Source of the DNA: JAPLMW01 sp964619675
GTDB lineage: Bacteria > Planctomycetota > Phycisphaerae > Sedimentisphaerales > UBA12454
Assembly (NCBI GenBank): GCA_964619675.1
Contig: CAZUEO010000021.1
Location: 1-42,128 of the forward strand
Length of the DNA: 42,128 bases
Direction: 5' to 3'
The notes under the pieces are model-generated. The model made no database searches and had not been told where the DNA came from. It saw nothing but the letters and a program-made list of their open reading frames with translations. Below are positions 14,360 through 23,085 of this stretch, piece after piece (the first letter of the stretch is position 1; every line of letters starts with the position of its first letter). A program made the translations under genes and the position numbers.

Positions 14360-16074
14360 AAAAAATCGCGTTTGTACTTTTAATATTTTTTACAGCTTCC
14401 TTATCTGCATCGCAAAATCTTTCATATAACCCGCGTGGATTGTATGTAAGCTCGATGGAGGGAGCCCTCCAGATAAGCGACGACGACATCGACATTGCGA
14501 CAGCGGCGCTGCTGGCAGGCAAAAGATGGGACCCTTCGATAGGTATAAAATACTATCGCGGCAAAATCGACGAAATGGCAATCTCGGTTCTCGACAGGCT
14601 TAACGGCCAAAGTCCCCTGTCGAACGGCCGCAGAACGGTTCAGATAATCAACAAGCTGCTGTTCGATGAGCTCGGTTTTACGCCCGTGGACAATGCCGAT
14701 AACCCCCAGGATTTATTCCTCAACTCGGTGCTCGACAACAAAAAAGGCTATTGTTTGAGCCTCTCAGTATTATACCTTTCAATTGCCGAACGTCTTGAGC
14801 TGCCTGTTTATGGCGTCGTTGTGCCGGGGCACTTTTTTGTAAGATACGACGACGAAACAAGCAAGCCTTTCAACATTGAAACAACCCAGAAAGGCGCAAG
14901 CCCACCCGACGAGCATTATATAAAGGAATTCAAGGTGCCGCAGGACAAACGGCAGGCGGTTTATCTGCGAAATCTCAGCAAGAAGGAAACCATAGGCTGC
15001 TTTTTCAATAACCTTGGCAATGTATATTCTGAACTTAATGATATCGAAAATGCCTATTACTACCAGCAGAGGGCCGTCGATATTAATCCCCTGCTTGGCG
15101 AAGCCAGGATGAATCTCGGCAATATTCTTCTCAAAAAGAATATGGTTGACCTGGCAATTCAGCAATACCAGGCAGCGATTAAAATAAACTCTACAGACGC
15201 CAAAGCATATCACAATCTTGCAAATGCCTACAGCAAAAAAGAATTGTTCGATGACGCCATCAAACAATACAACATCGCGCTCGGCCTTGACCCGAATTTT
15301 ATCGAAATTTATAAAGGACTGGCCCGTGCATATCATTCAAAGGGTTTGACCGAAAGAGCCGTCGGCATTCTAAGAAGAGCTATTGACGTTAATTCCCGCG
15401 ATGCCGAGCTGTATATAACGCTTGCCGGCATATACCAGGACGAGCACAATTACGATGCGGCGATTTCAAATTACCGGCTGGCGCTTGCGCTTAAAAACGA
15501 TTCCATTGGCGCCACTTACGGCCTTGCCTACGCATATTTTCAAAACCAGATGTATAATGATGCTATAGAGCAGTTCAGAGCTGTCCTTTTTTACGAGCCG
15601 GCAAACGCAAAGGCATTTTTTGGTCTCGGCCTTACCTATAACAAGCTCGGCTGGGTCGAAGATGAAATGGCAGCTTATCAGAATGCCCTGAGAGCCGACC
15701 CCGATATGGTCTCTGCATGGCAAAATCTTGCGCAGGCTTATATGAACCAGAAACAATACGAGCCTGCCATAAAGGCATATCAGCAGGTAATTGACCGTAA
15801 TCCCTCTGCCGATATTTATTACAATCTCGCCGTCGCGTATTCGCTGCAGGAGCAGTATACAGAGGCTGGAAGGTATTATTTAAAAGCCGTTCAGTTACAG
15901 CCCAATTATCCCGCTGCGCACAATAACCTTGCAATCAGCTTTTATATGCTCCATCAATACAAACAGGCTCTCGAACACGCTGAAATTGCCAGACAGCAGG
16001 GCTATGATGTCTCACCGGATTTGCTCGAGCAGCTTTATAAAGTTTTGGACGTGGAACCACAAACGAAAAATTGA
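14356..16074 (+). CDS. Exported transglutaminase-like (SirB1-type) and TPR protein
   Basis: The 572 residues begin with a signal peptide (about 1-18, cut after SLSA). A SirB1/transglutaminase-like domain follows, with Cys133 in GYCLSLSVLYLSIA, His159 in VPGHFFVRY and Glu175 in FNIET as the likely third residue where SirB1-like proteins often have Asp. About ten TPR units fill residues 210-560. The design suggests a periplasmic protein that binds or processes peptides on a TPR scaffold. Whether the Cys-His pair is catalytic is unknown, since SirB1 itself is not known to be an enzyme. It overlaps the DUF167 gene by four bases (ATGA). Confidence 0.85.
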   Translation: MKKIAFVLLIFFTASLSASQNLSYNPRGLYVSSMEGALQISDDDIDIATAALLAGKRWDPSIGIKYYRGKIDEMAISVLDRLNGQSPLSNGRRTVQIINKLLFDELGFTPVDNADNPQDLFLNSVLDNKKGYCLSLSVLYLSIAERLELPVYGVVVPGHFFVRYDDETSKPFNIETTQKGASPPDEHYIKEFKVPQDKRQAVYLRNLSKKETIGCFFNNLGNVYSELNDIENAYYYQQRAVDINPLLGEARMNLGNILLKKNMVDLAIQQYQAAIKINSTDAKAYHNLANAYSKKELFDDAIKQYNIALGLDPNFIEIYKGLARAYHSKGLTERAVGILRRAIDVNSRDAELYITLAGIYQDEHNYDAAISNYRLALALKNDSIGATYGLAYAYFQNQMYNDAIEQFRAVLFYEPANAKAFFGLGLTYNKLGWVEDEMAAYQNALRADPDMVSAWQNLAQAYMNQKQYEPAIKAYQQVIDRNPSADIYYNLAVAYSLQEQYTEAGRYYLKAVQLQPNYPAAHNNLAISFYMLHQYKQALEHAEIARQQGYDVSPDLLEQLYKVLDVEPQTKN

Positions 16075-16091
16075 GATTAAGGGACTGTAAA

Positions 16092-16892
16092 ATGGCAAAA
16101 GAAAAAAAACAAAAAACGGCTTTGCCCGGCGTGTTGTTTACCGTTGTAGTAATACTCGTTCTGGCGGTTATTATCCTGCCTTTCATCATCGACGGCATTT
16201 TGAAAGCAAGTATTGAAAAGGCGATTAAAAGTCAGCTGAATGTACCGGCTTCAGTGTCACGGGTTCATCTTAATCTCGCTGCAGGCAGCATTGAGGTCAA
16301 CGACCTGAAAATAGGCAACCCGCCCGGCTACGAATTGGAGAACATTCTTGAGCTCAAATCAATCAACGTTAAAGCCAATATACGCTCTCTCGCTTCAGAT
16401 GCCGTGGAAGTAAACCAGGTCAGCCTTAATGACTTGACGGTTGTAATAGTGCAGAAAGACCTAAAGAACAACATGGCCGACATTCTCATATCAATGCCGA
16501 AAAAGCCGGAGACTGATACTGAAAAAACCAAACCGGGAGCCAAAAATATCCATATTTCCTCTTTAGATATACAGAACATTGATGTACAGGCAAAACTTTT
16601 ATCCGCATCCGAAAAACTCGATATTGCACAATTAAAAATTTCTGCGCTGCATCTTTCAGATATCGGCGGCAAAAAGACAACGCTCGCGGACGTTATCGGC
16701 AGAATATTCAACGCAATCGCAGATGCAATCGCCACACAGGGCAGCGACGTACTGCCCGGCGACATAACCGGCCCGATTCAGGAAAACATCGACCAGACAC
16801 GCAAGCAGCTTATCAAGAAAAGCGAAGAGATTAAAAAAGAAACCAAGGAAGTAACGGAGAAGCTCAAGGGACTGTTTAAAAAGAAAGACTAA
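16092..16892 (+). CDS. Single-pass membrane protein with an AsmA-like domain
   Basis: This 266-residue protein has a short basic N terminus, one membrane helix (about 12-36) and a periplasmic region that fits the AsmA/DUF748 pattern (IEKAIKSQLNVPASVSRV, then IEVNDLKIGNPPGY). The C-terminal quarter is a charged helix (IKKKT-like, KKSEEIKKETKEVTEKL). AsmA-like proteins are linked to lipid transport between membranes, which would fit the LPS genes downstream, but this one is far smaller than AsmA. The start at 16092 is preferred over 16071 because TAAGGGA sits 8 bases before it and the earlier start lies inside the upstream gene. Confidence 0.75.
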   Translation: MAKEKKQKTALPGVLFTVVVILVLAVIILPFIIDGILKASIEKAIKSQLNVPASVSRVHLNLAAGSIEVNDLKIGNPPGYELENILELKSINVKANIRSLASDAVEVNQVSLNDLTVVIVQKDLKNNMADILISMPKKPETDTEKTKPGAKNIHISSLDIQNIDVQAKLLSASEKLDIAQLKISALHLSDIGGKKTTLADVIGRIFNAIADAIATQGSDVLPGDITGPIQENIDQTRKQLIKKSEEIKKETKEVTEKLKGLFKKKD

Positions 16893-16898
16893 CAATCG

Positions 16899-17957
16899 AT
16901 GAAGCGGCTGTTGCAGAAGGTCTTTGTTGCCGTCAGCGGAGGCGTCGATAGTGCCATTGCCGCTGCCACTCTTAGGCAGGCGGGTTTTGACTGCACTGCT
17001 GTTTATATGAAACTTTACGACCAGCCGGCACATAAAAGCAGCGACGCCGAAAAAGTCGCAAAGCATCTCGGCATACCTTTTGAAGTTCTGGATTTAACCG
17101 GCGAGTTCAAAAACGTGATTGATTATTTCTGCAGCGAGTATAAACAGGCCAAAACCCCCAATCCCTGCGTCTTCTGCAACAGGTTCATAAAATTCGGAAA
17201 ATTCCTCGAACACGCAAAGTCAAAAGGCGCAGGTTATATTGCCACCGGCCATTACGCTCAAATAATAGAGGAAGAAAATAATTTTAGCTTGTATGCCGCC
17301 GCTAATACGACAAAAGACCAGTCTTATGCCCTTGCGATGATTGACCGCAAGGTTCTCAAAGACGTTCTTTTACCGCTCGGCCGGCTCGACAAAAGCCGGA
17401 CCCGCAAAATGGCGGAAACTCTCGGCCTTGAAGTAAGCAATAAGCCCGACTCTCAGGAAATCTGCTTTATACCCGACAACGATTATGCAGCGAAACTTGA
17501 GAATTTGTGCCCCGAAGTTGTCCGCAAAGGCAATATCATCGACAGCAGCGGCAAAATTTTGGGAACTCACAACGGCGTTCATCGTTTTACTATAGGCCAG
17601 AGGCGAGGCCTGAAGGTCGCTATGGGCCTGCCTTATTATGTAACTAAGCTCGATGCTATGCAAAACACCGTTACGCTTGGTCCTGACGAGGAGCTTTTAC
17701 ACAGGAATTTAACTGCTGTCGGAGCAAACTGGCTGATTGACGAGCCGGTGGAACCATTTGCCGCCCTGATAAAAATCCGGTATAATCACAAACCTGTGCC
17801 AGGCTGTGTAACGCCTCAAAAGGACACTGTGAAAGTCTCTTTTGACGAGCCTGTGCGTGCGATAACGCCCGGCCAGGCGGTCATCTTTTACTTAAAAAAT
17901 GAAAAAGGCTTTAAAGTTGCGGGCGGCGCCTGGATTAAAGAGGCTTGCCCGCCTTAG
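16899..17957 (+). CDS. mnmA: tRNA-specific 2-thiouridylase
   Basis: This enzyme adds sulfur at C2 of U34 in tRNAs for Lys, Glu and Gln, using ATP and a persulfide donor. The 352-residue protein has the PP-loop SGGVDS (13-18), the nucleophilic Cys93 in FCNRFIKFG, the second catalytic Cys189 in SQEICFIPD, and the GHYA and KDQSYAL motifs, all at normal positions. It begins 6 bases after the AsmA-like gene. No clear Shine-Dalgarno sequence is visible. It sits in an otherwise envelope-related stretch, with no sulfur-relay genes nearby. Confidence 0.96.
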   Translation: MKRLLQKVFVAVSGGVDSAIAAATLRQAGFDCTAVYMKLYDQPAHKSSDAEKVAKHLGIPFEVLDLTGEFKNVIDYFCSEYKQAKTPNPCVFCNRFIKFGKFLEHAKSKGAGYIATGHYAQIIEEENNFSLYAAANTTKDQSYALAMIDRKVLKDVLLPLGRLDKSRTRKMAETLGLEVSNKPDSQEICFIPDNDYAAKLENLCPEVVRKGNIIDSSGKILGTHNGVHRFTIGQRRGLKVAMGLPYYVTKLDAMQNTVTLGPDEELLHRNLTAVGANWLIDEPVEPFAALIKIRYNHKPVPGCVTPQKDTVKVSFDEPVRAITPGQAVIFYLKNEKGFKVAGGAWIKEACPP

Positions 17958-17973
17958 GTGAGGTTTTTGACTG

Positions 17974-19038
17974 ATGGAAGACGAAAATCAGGATATTCTT
18001 GATATGGTCCGCCAGGCTGAAAACGAGGCTCAGCGGCTTGCGATGCAGGCTCTTATTATTCAGCCCGGCGCCATCGGCGATTGTATTCTCACTTTGCCGC
18101 TGGCCGAATTTCTCAAAGCCCATCTCGGCATAGGCTCCATCCTGATGCTCGGCAGAAGTCATCATATCGACTATTTCCCCGGCAGAACCTGCATAGACGG
18201 CATAAAGGACCTTGACTCTGTCGATTTGCACAGGCTTTTTGTCAAAAATAAAAATTTTGAACTTAAAGATGACGATTCATTGATACACGCATTCGCAGGT
18301 TATCAGCAGATTATTACTTTTCTCGGCGATGAAGGCGGCGATTTTGAAGCTAATCTTATTTTCACGGCGTATTGCAGCAACGCCGCCGAGGTAACCACAT
18401 TACAGTTAAAACCCCTTGTTGACTTTGCAGGACACATAACTGATTTTCATCTTGATTCATTTATCTGTGCTCAATCACTCGAAGTATCTCCTGCAAACAA
18501 AAACCTGAAAAAAAGATATATTACGGCAGGCAAAAGCGATTTAATCAGCGGCAGAAAAATCCTTGAAGCAGCCGGTGTAAAACCCGGCCGCAATGTCGTG
18601 ATAATTCATCCCGGAAGTGGAAGCATTTCAAAGTGCTGGCATATCGACAATTTCTACATCCTCGCCGAGCAGTTGTGTGATGAAGATATAAAAGTCGTCT
18701 TCATACTGGGCCCTGCTGAAATGGAAAGGTTCAAAAGGAAAACTATCGATGCTCTCGGTGCGATTGCGCCTGTTCTTTGTGAGCTTTCGCTTACAGAAAC
18801 ATTTCAGGTTATTAGTTGCTCGAATTGTTTTATCGGTAATGACAGCGGCATAACACATATGGCGGCGGCGGCAGGTGTCCCGACAATTGCCTGCTTCGGA
18901 CCAACTGACCCCGCCCAATACGGCCCTATTGGACTGCACGTCCGGACTGTCAGGCTTGGGTCTTGTGATTTTGATGTACCTTCGCCTGACAAGGCACAGG
19001 AGATGGTAAAACAGGCGATTCAATACTTAACTTCTTGA
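17974..19038 (+). CDS. Glycosyltransferase family 9 (heptosyltransferase-like)
   Basis: This 354-residue GT-B enzyme resembles ADP-heptose:LPS heptosyltransferases. Marks are QPGAIGDCILTLPL (about residues 30-43), HPGSGSISKCW (about 210) and GNDSGITHMAAAAGVPTIACFGPTDP (about 288-313), the last binding the nucleotide sugar. An extra 23-residue acidic helix precedes the fold. An internal ATG at 18043 would remove it, but no ribosome site supports that start. GGTGAGG lies 10-16 bases before 17974. With lpxD, lpxI and a Kdo-kinase-like gene next to it, a role in LPS core assembly is likely. The exact sugar is unknown. Confidence 0.87.
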   Translation: MEDENQDILDMVRQAENEAQRLAMQALIIQPGAIGDCILTLPLAEFLKAHLGIGSILMLGRSHHIDYFPGRTCIDGIKDLDSVDLHRLFVKNKNFELKDDDSLIHAFAGYQQIITFLGDEGGDFEANLIFTAYCSNAAEVTTLQLKPLVDFAGHITDFHLDSFICAQSLEVSPANKNLKKRYITAGKSDLISGRKILEAAGVKPGRNVVIIHPGSGSISKCWHIDNFYILAEQLCDEDIKVVFILGPAEMERFKRKTIDALGAIAPVLCELSLTETFQVISCSNCFIGNDSGITHMAAAAGVPTIACFGPTDPAQYGPIGLHVRTVRLGSCDFDVPSPDKAQEMVKQAIQYLTS

Positions 19039-19062
19039 CCTGTAAACAGTAATGGTTATAAT
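19035..19062 (+). promoter_or_regulatory. lpxD promoter with a very short leader
   Basis: TTGACC at 19035-19040, a 16-base spacer and a perfect TATAAT at 19057-19062. The -35 overlaps the stop of the glycosyltransferase gene. The lpxD ATG at 19074 is 11 bases after the -10 box and has no Shine-Dalgarno sequence, so the message would have a leader of about four bases. Confidence 0.6.
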
Positions 19063-19073
19063 TAGCTGCTCTT

Positions 19074-20090
19074 ATGGAAAAGACATTAGCTCAGCTTGCA
19101 GAGCATGTTGGCGGAAAAGTAAAAGGAAACGCTGATGTGAAGATTACCGCAGTTGCGACGCTTGAAAACGCGACTGCAGCGGATATCAGCTTCCTTGCCA
19201 ACCCTAAATATGCAAAGGCCCTGCAGACCACAAAGGCCGGCGCTGTAATCGCTGGAAAAGACATCTCGGCGCCGGTATCTCTGCTCATCGCTGACGACCC
19301 ATATTATGCATTTTCCCAGATAGTCGTTCTTCTGCACGGCCACAGGCAGCATAAAAATACCGGATTGTCGCAAAAGGCAACGACTGCCAAAACGGCAAAA
19401 ATCGGCAAAAACTGCAACATTCACGATTTTGCAACCATTTGCGACAACGCCATTATCGGCGATAATGCGGTTATTTACGCCGGCGCCTTTATAGGGCCGG
19501 ACGTTACTATCGGAAAAAACTGTATCCTCTACCCGAACGCGGTAATACACGACGGCTGCAAACTCGGCGACAATGTCATAATCAATGCCAATGCAACGAT
19601 AGGCAAGGACGGCTACGGCTACGCAACACACGAAGGCAAACATTATAAAATCCCGCAGATAGGCATTGTAATAATAGAAGATGACGTGGAAATCGGCTCG
19701 AACTGCTGTATCCAGCGAGGAGCGATTGAAAATACGGTTATAGGTCAGGGCTGTAAGCTGGGCGACCTTATTAATGTTGGTCACGGTGCAAAGATTGGCC
19801 CTCATTGCCTGCTTGTCAGTCAGATTGGCGTTGCAGGCTCCACTACTATCGGCCATCATTGTGTCATCGCCGCTCAGGCCGGAATTGTAGGGCATATAAA
19901 AATAGGTGATTATGTCAAAATCGCTGCTCAGGCCGGTGTAATAAATAATATTCCTGATGGCCAGAACGTTGTCGGCGCTCCTGCAATTGATGCGGCAAAG
20001 GCCAGGAGAGCCTACAGCCTGATTGAGGACCTGCCCGAGATGAAGAAAACCATTCATCGCCTCGAAAAGCAGCTTGAAAATGAGCAGTGA
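19074..20090 (+). CDS. lpxD: UDP-3-O-acylglucosamine N-acyltransferase
   Basis: The third enzyme of lipid A synthesis, it transfers a 3-hydroxyacyl chain from acyl carrier protein to the amino group of the UDP-3-O-acylglucosamine intermediate. The 338-residue protein has the N-terminal uridine-binding part (about 1-100, ISFLANPKYAKAL), a long left-handed beta helix of hexapeptide repeats (about 105-300) with the catalytic histidine region NVGHGAKIG, and a C-terminal helix. It overlaps lpxI by 11-17 bases. Its presence, with lpxI, implies that the organism makes lipid A. Confidence 0.95.
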   Translation: MEKTLAQLAEHVGGKVKGNADVKITAVATLENATAADISFLANPKYAKALQTTKAGAVIAGKDISAPVSLLIADDPYYAFSQIVVLLHGHRQHKNTGLSQKATTAKTAKIGKNCNIHDFATICDNAIIGDNAVIYAGAFIGPDVTIGKNCILYPNAVIHDGCKLGDNVIINANATIGKDGYGYATHEGKHYKIPQIGIVIIEDDVEIGSNCCIQRGAIENTVIGQGCKLGDLINVGHGAKIGPHCLLVSQIGVAGSTTIGHHCVIAAQAGIVGHIKIGDYVKIAAQAGVINNIPDGQNVVGAPAIDAAKARRAYSLIEDLPEMKKTIHRLEKQLENEQ

Positions 20091-20916
20091 GAAGATAATC
20101 GGCCTGATAGCAGGCGGCGGAAAACTACCGCTCCTGATTGCTCAGGGTGCACGACAGGCGGGCTTCAGAGTTATATGTACGGGACTTGGTAATAATCCTG
20201 AGCCGCAGCTTGCAGAACTGACGGACTTTTATACAACGGTGCCGATAGCCCGGCCGGGCGTTTGGATTAGAAAACTGAAGAAAAACGGCGTAACCGACGC
20301 TATAATGGCAGGTTATGTCCGCAAGGAAAAGCTTTTCACGCCTTGGCGGATTTTGCGATACCTGCCTGACCGGCGGGCGCTTAGAATTTATTACTGGCGC
20401 CTGCGAAAAAAAAATAAAAGCGACCAGACTATTTTACAGGCTATTGCCGATGAGCTGGCAAGCGGAGGTATTGTTTTGCAGGACTCTACAAAATTTTGTG
20501 CCGAGCATTTGGCCGACAAAGGCGTAATGACAAAAGTTCAGCCTGCCGGCGGCATTCAGCAGGATATTGATTTCGGCTGGGACATCGTGAAAAAAATTAC
20601 CCAGATGGGTATCGGCCAAGCTGTCGCCATCAGGGAAAAAACCGTTATTGCCGCTGAGGCGGTCGAGGGTACTGAAAAAATGATTCAGCGCGCGGGCCAG
20701 TTCTGCAAAAAAGGCGGTTGGATTCTTTTAAAAGCCTCAAAGCCCGACCAGGACTGGCGTTTTGACGTGCCCTGCGTAGGGCCCGATACTGTTAAATCCC
20801 TAAGCGCCAATGGCGGCAAATGCCTCGTCGTCGAGGCAGGCCGAACTATCATTATAGACAAGCCTGATACCATTGCACTTGCAAATCAGCTCGGTATCGC
20901 GATTATCGGCTTATGA
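20080..20916 (+). CDS. lpxI: UDP-2,3-diacylglucosamine pyrophosphatase, LpxI type
   Basis: This enzyme splits UDP-2,3-diacylglucosamine to lipid X and UMP. It is the LpxI (DUF1009) form that replaces LpxH in many bacteria. Marks are GLIAGGGKLPLLIAQGARQAG at the start, GYVRKEKLF, the DQTILQAIADELASGGI segment and the C-terminal catalytic part VAIREKTVIAAEAVEGT...FDVPCVGPDTV. Length (278 residues) is normal. The ATG at 20080 and one two codons earlier (20074) are both inside the end of lpxD. The stop overlaps the next gene's ATG (ATGA). Confidence 0.93.
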   Translation: MSSEKIIGLIAGGGKLPLLIAQGARQAGFRVICTGLGNNPEPQLAELTDFYTTVPIARPGVWIRKLKKNGVTDAIMAGYVRKEKLFTPWRILRYLPDRRALRIYYWRLRKKNKSDQTILQAIADELASGGIVLQDSTKFCAEHLADKGVMTKVQPAGGIQQDIDFGWDIVKKITQMGIGQAVAIREKTVIAAEAVEGTEKMIQRAGQFCKKGGWILLKASKPDQDWRFDVPCVGPDTVKSLSANGGKCLVVEAGRTIIIDKPDTIALANQLGIAIIGL

Positions 20917-21698
20917 ATTTCCGGAAAATAAAAATTTCAGGCTGGCAGTTCGAACTTTCAGATGATTTCCCTGCCGGTTTTCCTGCCGGCACAACGGATA
21001 CTTTTATCGACGGCAGGCGAAGCTTTTTTGTCAAACTGCCCTCCTCAAAATTTGCCAATGTCTTTAAATTTAACCTTCTTTTTAAAGGCAAAGTTTACAA
21101 TCTCATCCTCAAGCAGTATCTTAATCGTTCTGTTATTGATGCTTTTAAAAACCTTCTGCGTCCCTGCCGCTCGCAAAGAGCCTTTAAGGCAGGCTTAATG
21201 TTAAAACGGTATGGCTTTACCTCGCCTGACGCAGCCGCCGCAGGCAAAAAAACAATTGCCGGCTTTCCAATCAGAAATTTCCTTATAACCTGCGAAATCA
21301 AGGATGCCGTCCAACTCTATAAAATGCTCGATATGGATACACCGCAAAAACAGCAGCTTATCAGTCAGTTCGGCCGGATGGTCGGCAGGATGCACGCTCA
21401 AAATATCTTCCACGGCGACTTACGGCTCGGGAATGTCCTCGTAAAAAAGGTCAACGATGAGTTTGAATTTGTCTTTCTTGACAATGAACGAACGAAAAAA
21501 TTCGTAAATCTGCCTCAAAAACTGCGTTTGAAAAATCTCATTCAGATAAATATGTCTCTAAGCGACGCCCACAAGCCGGTTTTTCTGGATGCTTATCTGG
21601 CGCAGCAGAATGTGAAAATTGATGGAGAAAAACTCGCCGCCCGGATTGCTGCAGGCGTGAAAAAAAGACTCGCCGCAAAAAAAATCAAAACTGTTTAA
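20913..21698 (+). CDS. Kdo/WaaP-family lipopolysaccharide kinase-like protein
   Basis: This 261-residue protein has the small protein-kinase fold of LPS kinases. A candidate ATP lysine is in LILKQY (about residue 70), the catalytic loop is HGDLRLGNV (about 170) and the metal-binding Asp is in VFLDNERT (about 193). It probably phosphorylates Kdo or heptose of the LPS core in the cytoplasm. ATGA overlap with lpxI shows that lpxD, lpxI and this gene form one unit. The 3' end overlaps the opposite pheS gene by 14 bases. Family assignment is good; the precise substrate is not known. Confidence 0.8.
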   Translation: MNFRKIKISGWQFELSDDFPAGFPAGTTDTFIDGRRSFFVKLPSSKFANVFKFNLLFKGKVYNLILKQYLNRSVIDAFKNLLRPCRSQRAFKAGLMLKRYGFTSPDAAAAGKKTIAGFPIRNFLITCEIKDAVQLYKMLDMDTPQKQQLISQFGRMVGRMHAQNIFHGDLRLGNVLVKKVNDEFEFVFLDNERTKKFVNLPQKLRLKNLIQINMSLSDAHKPVFLDAYLAQQNVKIDGEKLAARIAAGVKKRLAAKKIKTV

Positions 21699-22674
21699 GA
21701 AAACTTATATCGTTTTCGAAAAACAGTCTAATATCGGTTATGCTGTATTTGCGCATTGCGAGCCGTTCAATGCCGAAACCAAACGCCCAGCCGGTGTATT
21801 TTTCCTTGTCGATTCCGACCGCATCAAATACGTTCGGGTCAACCATACCGCAGCCGCCTGCCTCAATCCACTTTTCTTCGCCGTTTTTATCGACAAACAA
21901 GATATCCACTTCTGCGCTCGGCTCGGTAAACGGAAAAAAGCTCGGGCGAAGCCGCCATTTTACGTCCTTGCCGAAAAACGCACCGATAAACTGAGCTATG
22001 GTGCTTTTCATATCAACCATCGAAATGTCTTCATCGACCACAAGCGCTTCAAGCTGATGAAACATAAACATATGTGTCGCATCGACCGTATCAGGCCGGT
22101 AAACGCGTCCCGGCGCGACGACCTTTATGGGCGGTTTTTGTTTGCCCATTATGCGAATCTGTATCGTTGAAGTTTGGCTGCGAAGCAATCTATTGGCATC
22201 AACATAAAAATTGTCACTCGCATCGCGTGCAGGATGCTCGGGCGGGATATTTAATGCTATGAAGTTATGCCATTCATCTTCAACCTCAGGCCCGTAGGCA
22301 ATTGAAAAACCCATCCGTCCGAAAATTTCAAGCAGTTCATTTATCGTCTGCGTAATTATATGTTTTTTGCCGATTTGGAAATCTATACCCGGCAGCGTAA
22401 CATCAGTCAGCGGCACGTTTTTTTGGGGAGTCCTTTTAATAACTGACTTAAGCTGTTCAAATGCCTCAGTTACTTCTTTCTTGATTTTATTTGCAAGAGC
22501 GCCCGCCTCTTTTTTTCGTTCTGCAGGGAATTTCCCGATTTTGCCGAGCATATCGGTCACAGTTCCTTTTCTTGCCAGAAATTTTATGCGGAACTGTTCA
22601 AGCTGCTCGGTATTTGTCACTTTTTTGAGTGATTCAAGCGCCTCTTGTTCGATTTTTTTGAATTCGTCAAGCAC
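21685..22674 (-). CDS. pheS: Phenylalanyl-tRNA synthetase alpha subunit
   Basis: This is the catalytic subunit of the class II PheRS, 329 residues. A coiled-coil arm (about 1-85) is followed by the aaRS core with motif 2 (GRVYRPDTVDATHMFMFHQ), FRPSFFPFTEPSAEVD-like text near 255 and motif 3 (GWAFGFGIERLAM). The start is GTG at 22674; a stop lies three codons upstream and no better start exists. The region where a ribosome site is expected is filled by a GC-rich palindromic repeat. The gene is last in thrS-infC-rpmI-rplT-pheS. The usual pheT does not follow, because the end of pheS runs into an opposite gene. The beta subunit must be encoded elsewhere. Confidence 0.95.
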   Translation of the reverse strand: MLDEFKKIEQEALESLKKVTNTEQLEQFRIKFLARKGTVTDMLGKIGKFPAERKKEAGALANKIKKEVTEAFEQLKSVIKRTPQKNVPLTDVTLPGIDFQIGKKHIITQTINELLEIFGRMGFSIAYGPEVEDEWHNFIALNIPPEHPARDASDNFYVDANRLLRSQTSTIQIRIMGKQKPPIKVVAPGRVYRPDTVDATHMFMFHQLEALVVDEDISMVDMKSTIAQFIGAFFGKDVKWRLRPSFFPFTEPSAEVDILFVDKNGEEKWIEAGGCGMVDPNVFDAVGIDKEKYTGWAFGFGIERLAMRKYSITDIRLFFENDISFLKQF

Positions 22675-22678
22675 AACT

Positions 22679-22703
22679 GTTTAGCCGTCGCCGGCACGGC
22701 GAC
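22679..22703. repeat. GTTTAGCC-palindrome repeat, copy A
   Basis: GTTTAGCC is followed by the perfect inverted repeat GTCGCCG (22687-22693) and CGGCGAC (22697-22703) around a GCA loop. It fills nearly all of the gap between rplT and pheS. The same 25 bases, with one change in the loop, recur at 27251-27275 in the same orientation. It resembles the REP-type elements of bacteria. On the mRNA it would form a stable hairpin directly before the pheS GTG. Confidence 0.75.
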
Positions 22704-22708
22704 ATTAA

Positions 22709-23068
22709 TTATCCCTTCAATGCCGTCCTGACCTTTTCGACTATGGCATCGAAAGCCGGGGCATCTGCTATTGCAATCTCGCTGAGCATTTTTCTGTTAA
22801 GCCGTATATTTGCCTTTTTACAGCCGTTGATAAACTCGCTGTAACGGATTTGTCTTTCTTTGCAGGCAGCGTTCAAACGGATAATCCACATATTTCTGAA
22901 CTGTCTTTTGCGCTGTTTTCTGCCGACCTTCGCATAAACCTGTGCTTTTACGCCTCTTTCCTTGGCGAGCCGGTATGTCCTGCCGGGCGCATGCGAATGG
23001 CCTTTTACTCTCTTGAGCACTCTTTTCCTGGCCCGACGCCTGGCCGAACCTTTTCTTACACGCGGCAT
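22709..23068 (-). CDS. rplT: 50S ribosomal protein L20
   Basis: This 119-residue basic protein of the large subunit, needed early in assembly, has the standard sequence: a lysine/arginine-rich N terminus (RVRKGSARRRARKRVLKRVKG), FRNMWIIRLNAACK and the C-terminal SEFINGCKKANIRLNRKMLSEIA. AAAGGA sits 7 bases before the ATG. It follows rpmI by 17 bases. In enterobacteria L20 represses its own operon by binding the leader; no such structure could be confirmed here. Confidence 0.97.
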   Translation of the reverse strand: MPRVRKGSARRRARKRVLKRVKGHSHAPGRTYRLAKERGVKAQVYAKVGRKQRKRQFRNMWIIRLNAACKERQIRYSEFINGCKKANIRLNRKMLSEIAIADAPAFDAIVEKVRTALKG

Positions 23069-23085
23069 TCAGCTTTCCTTTCGGA

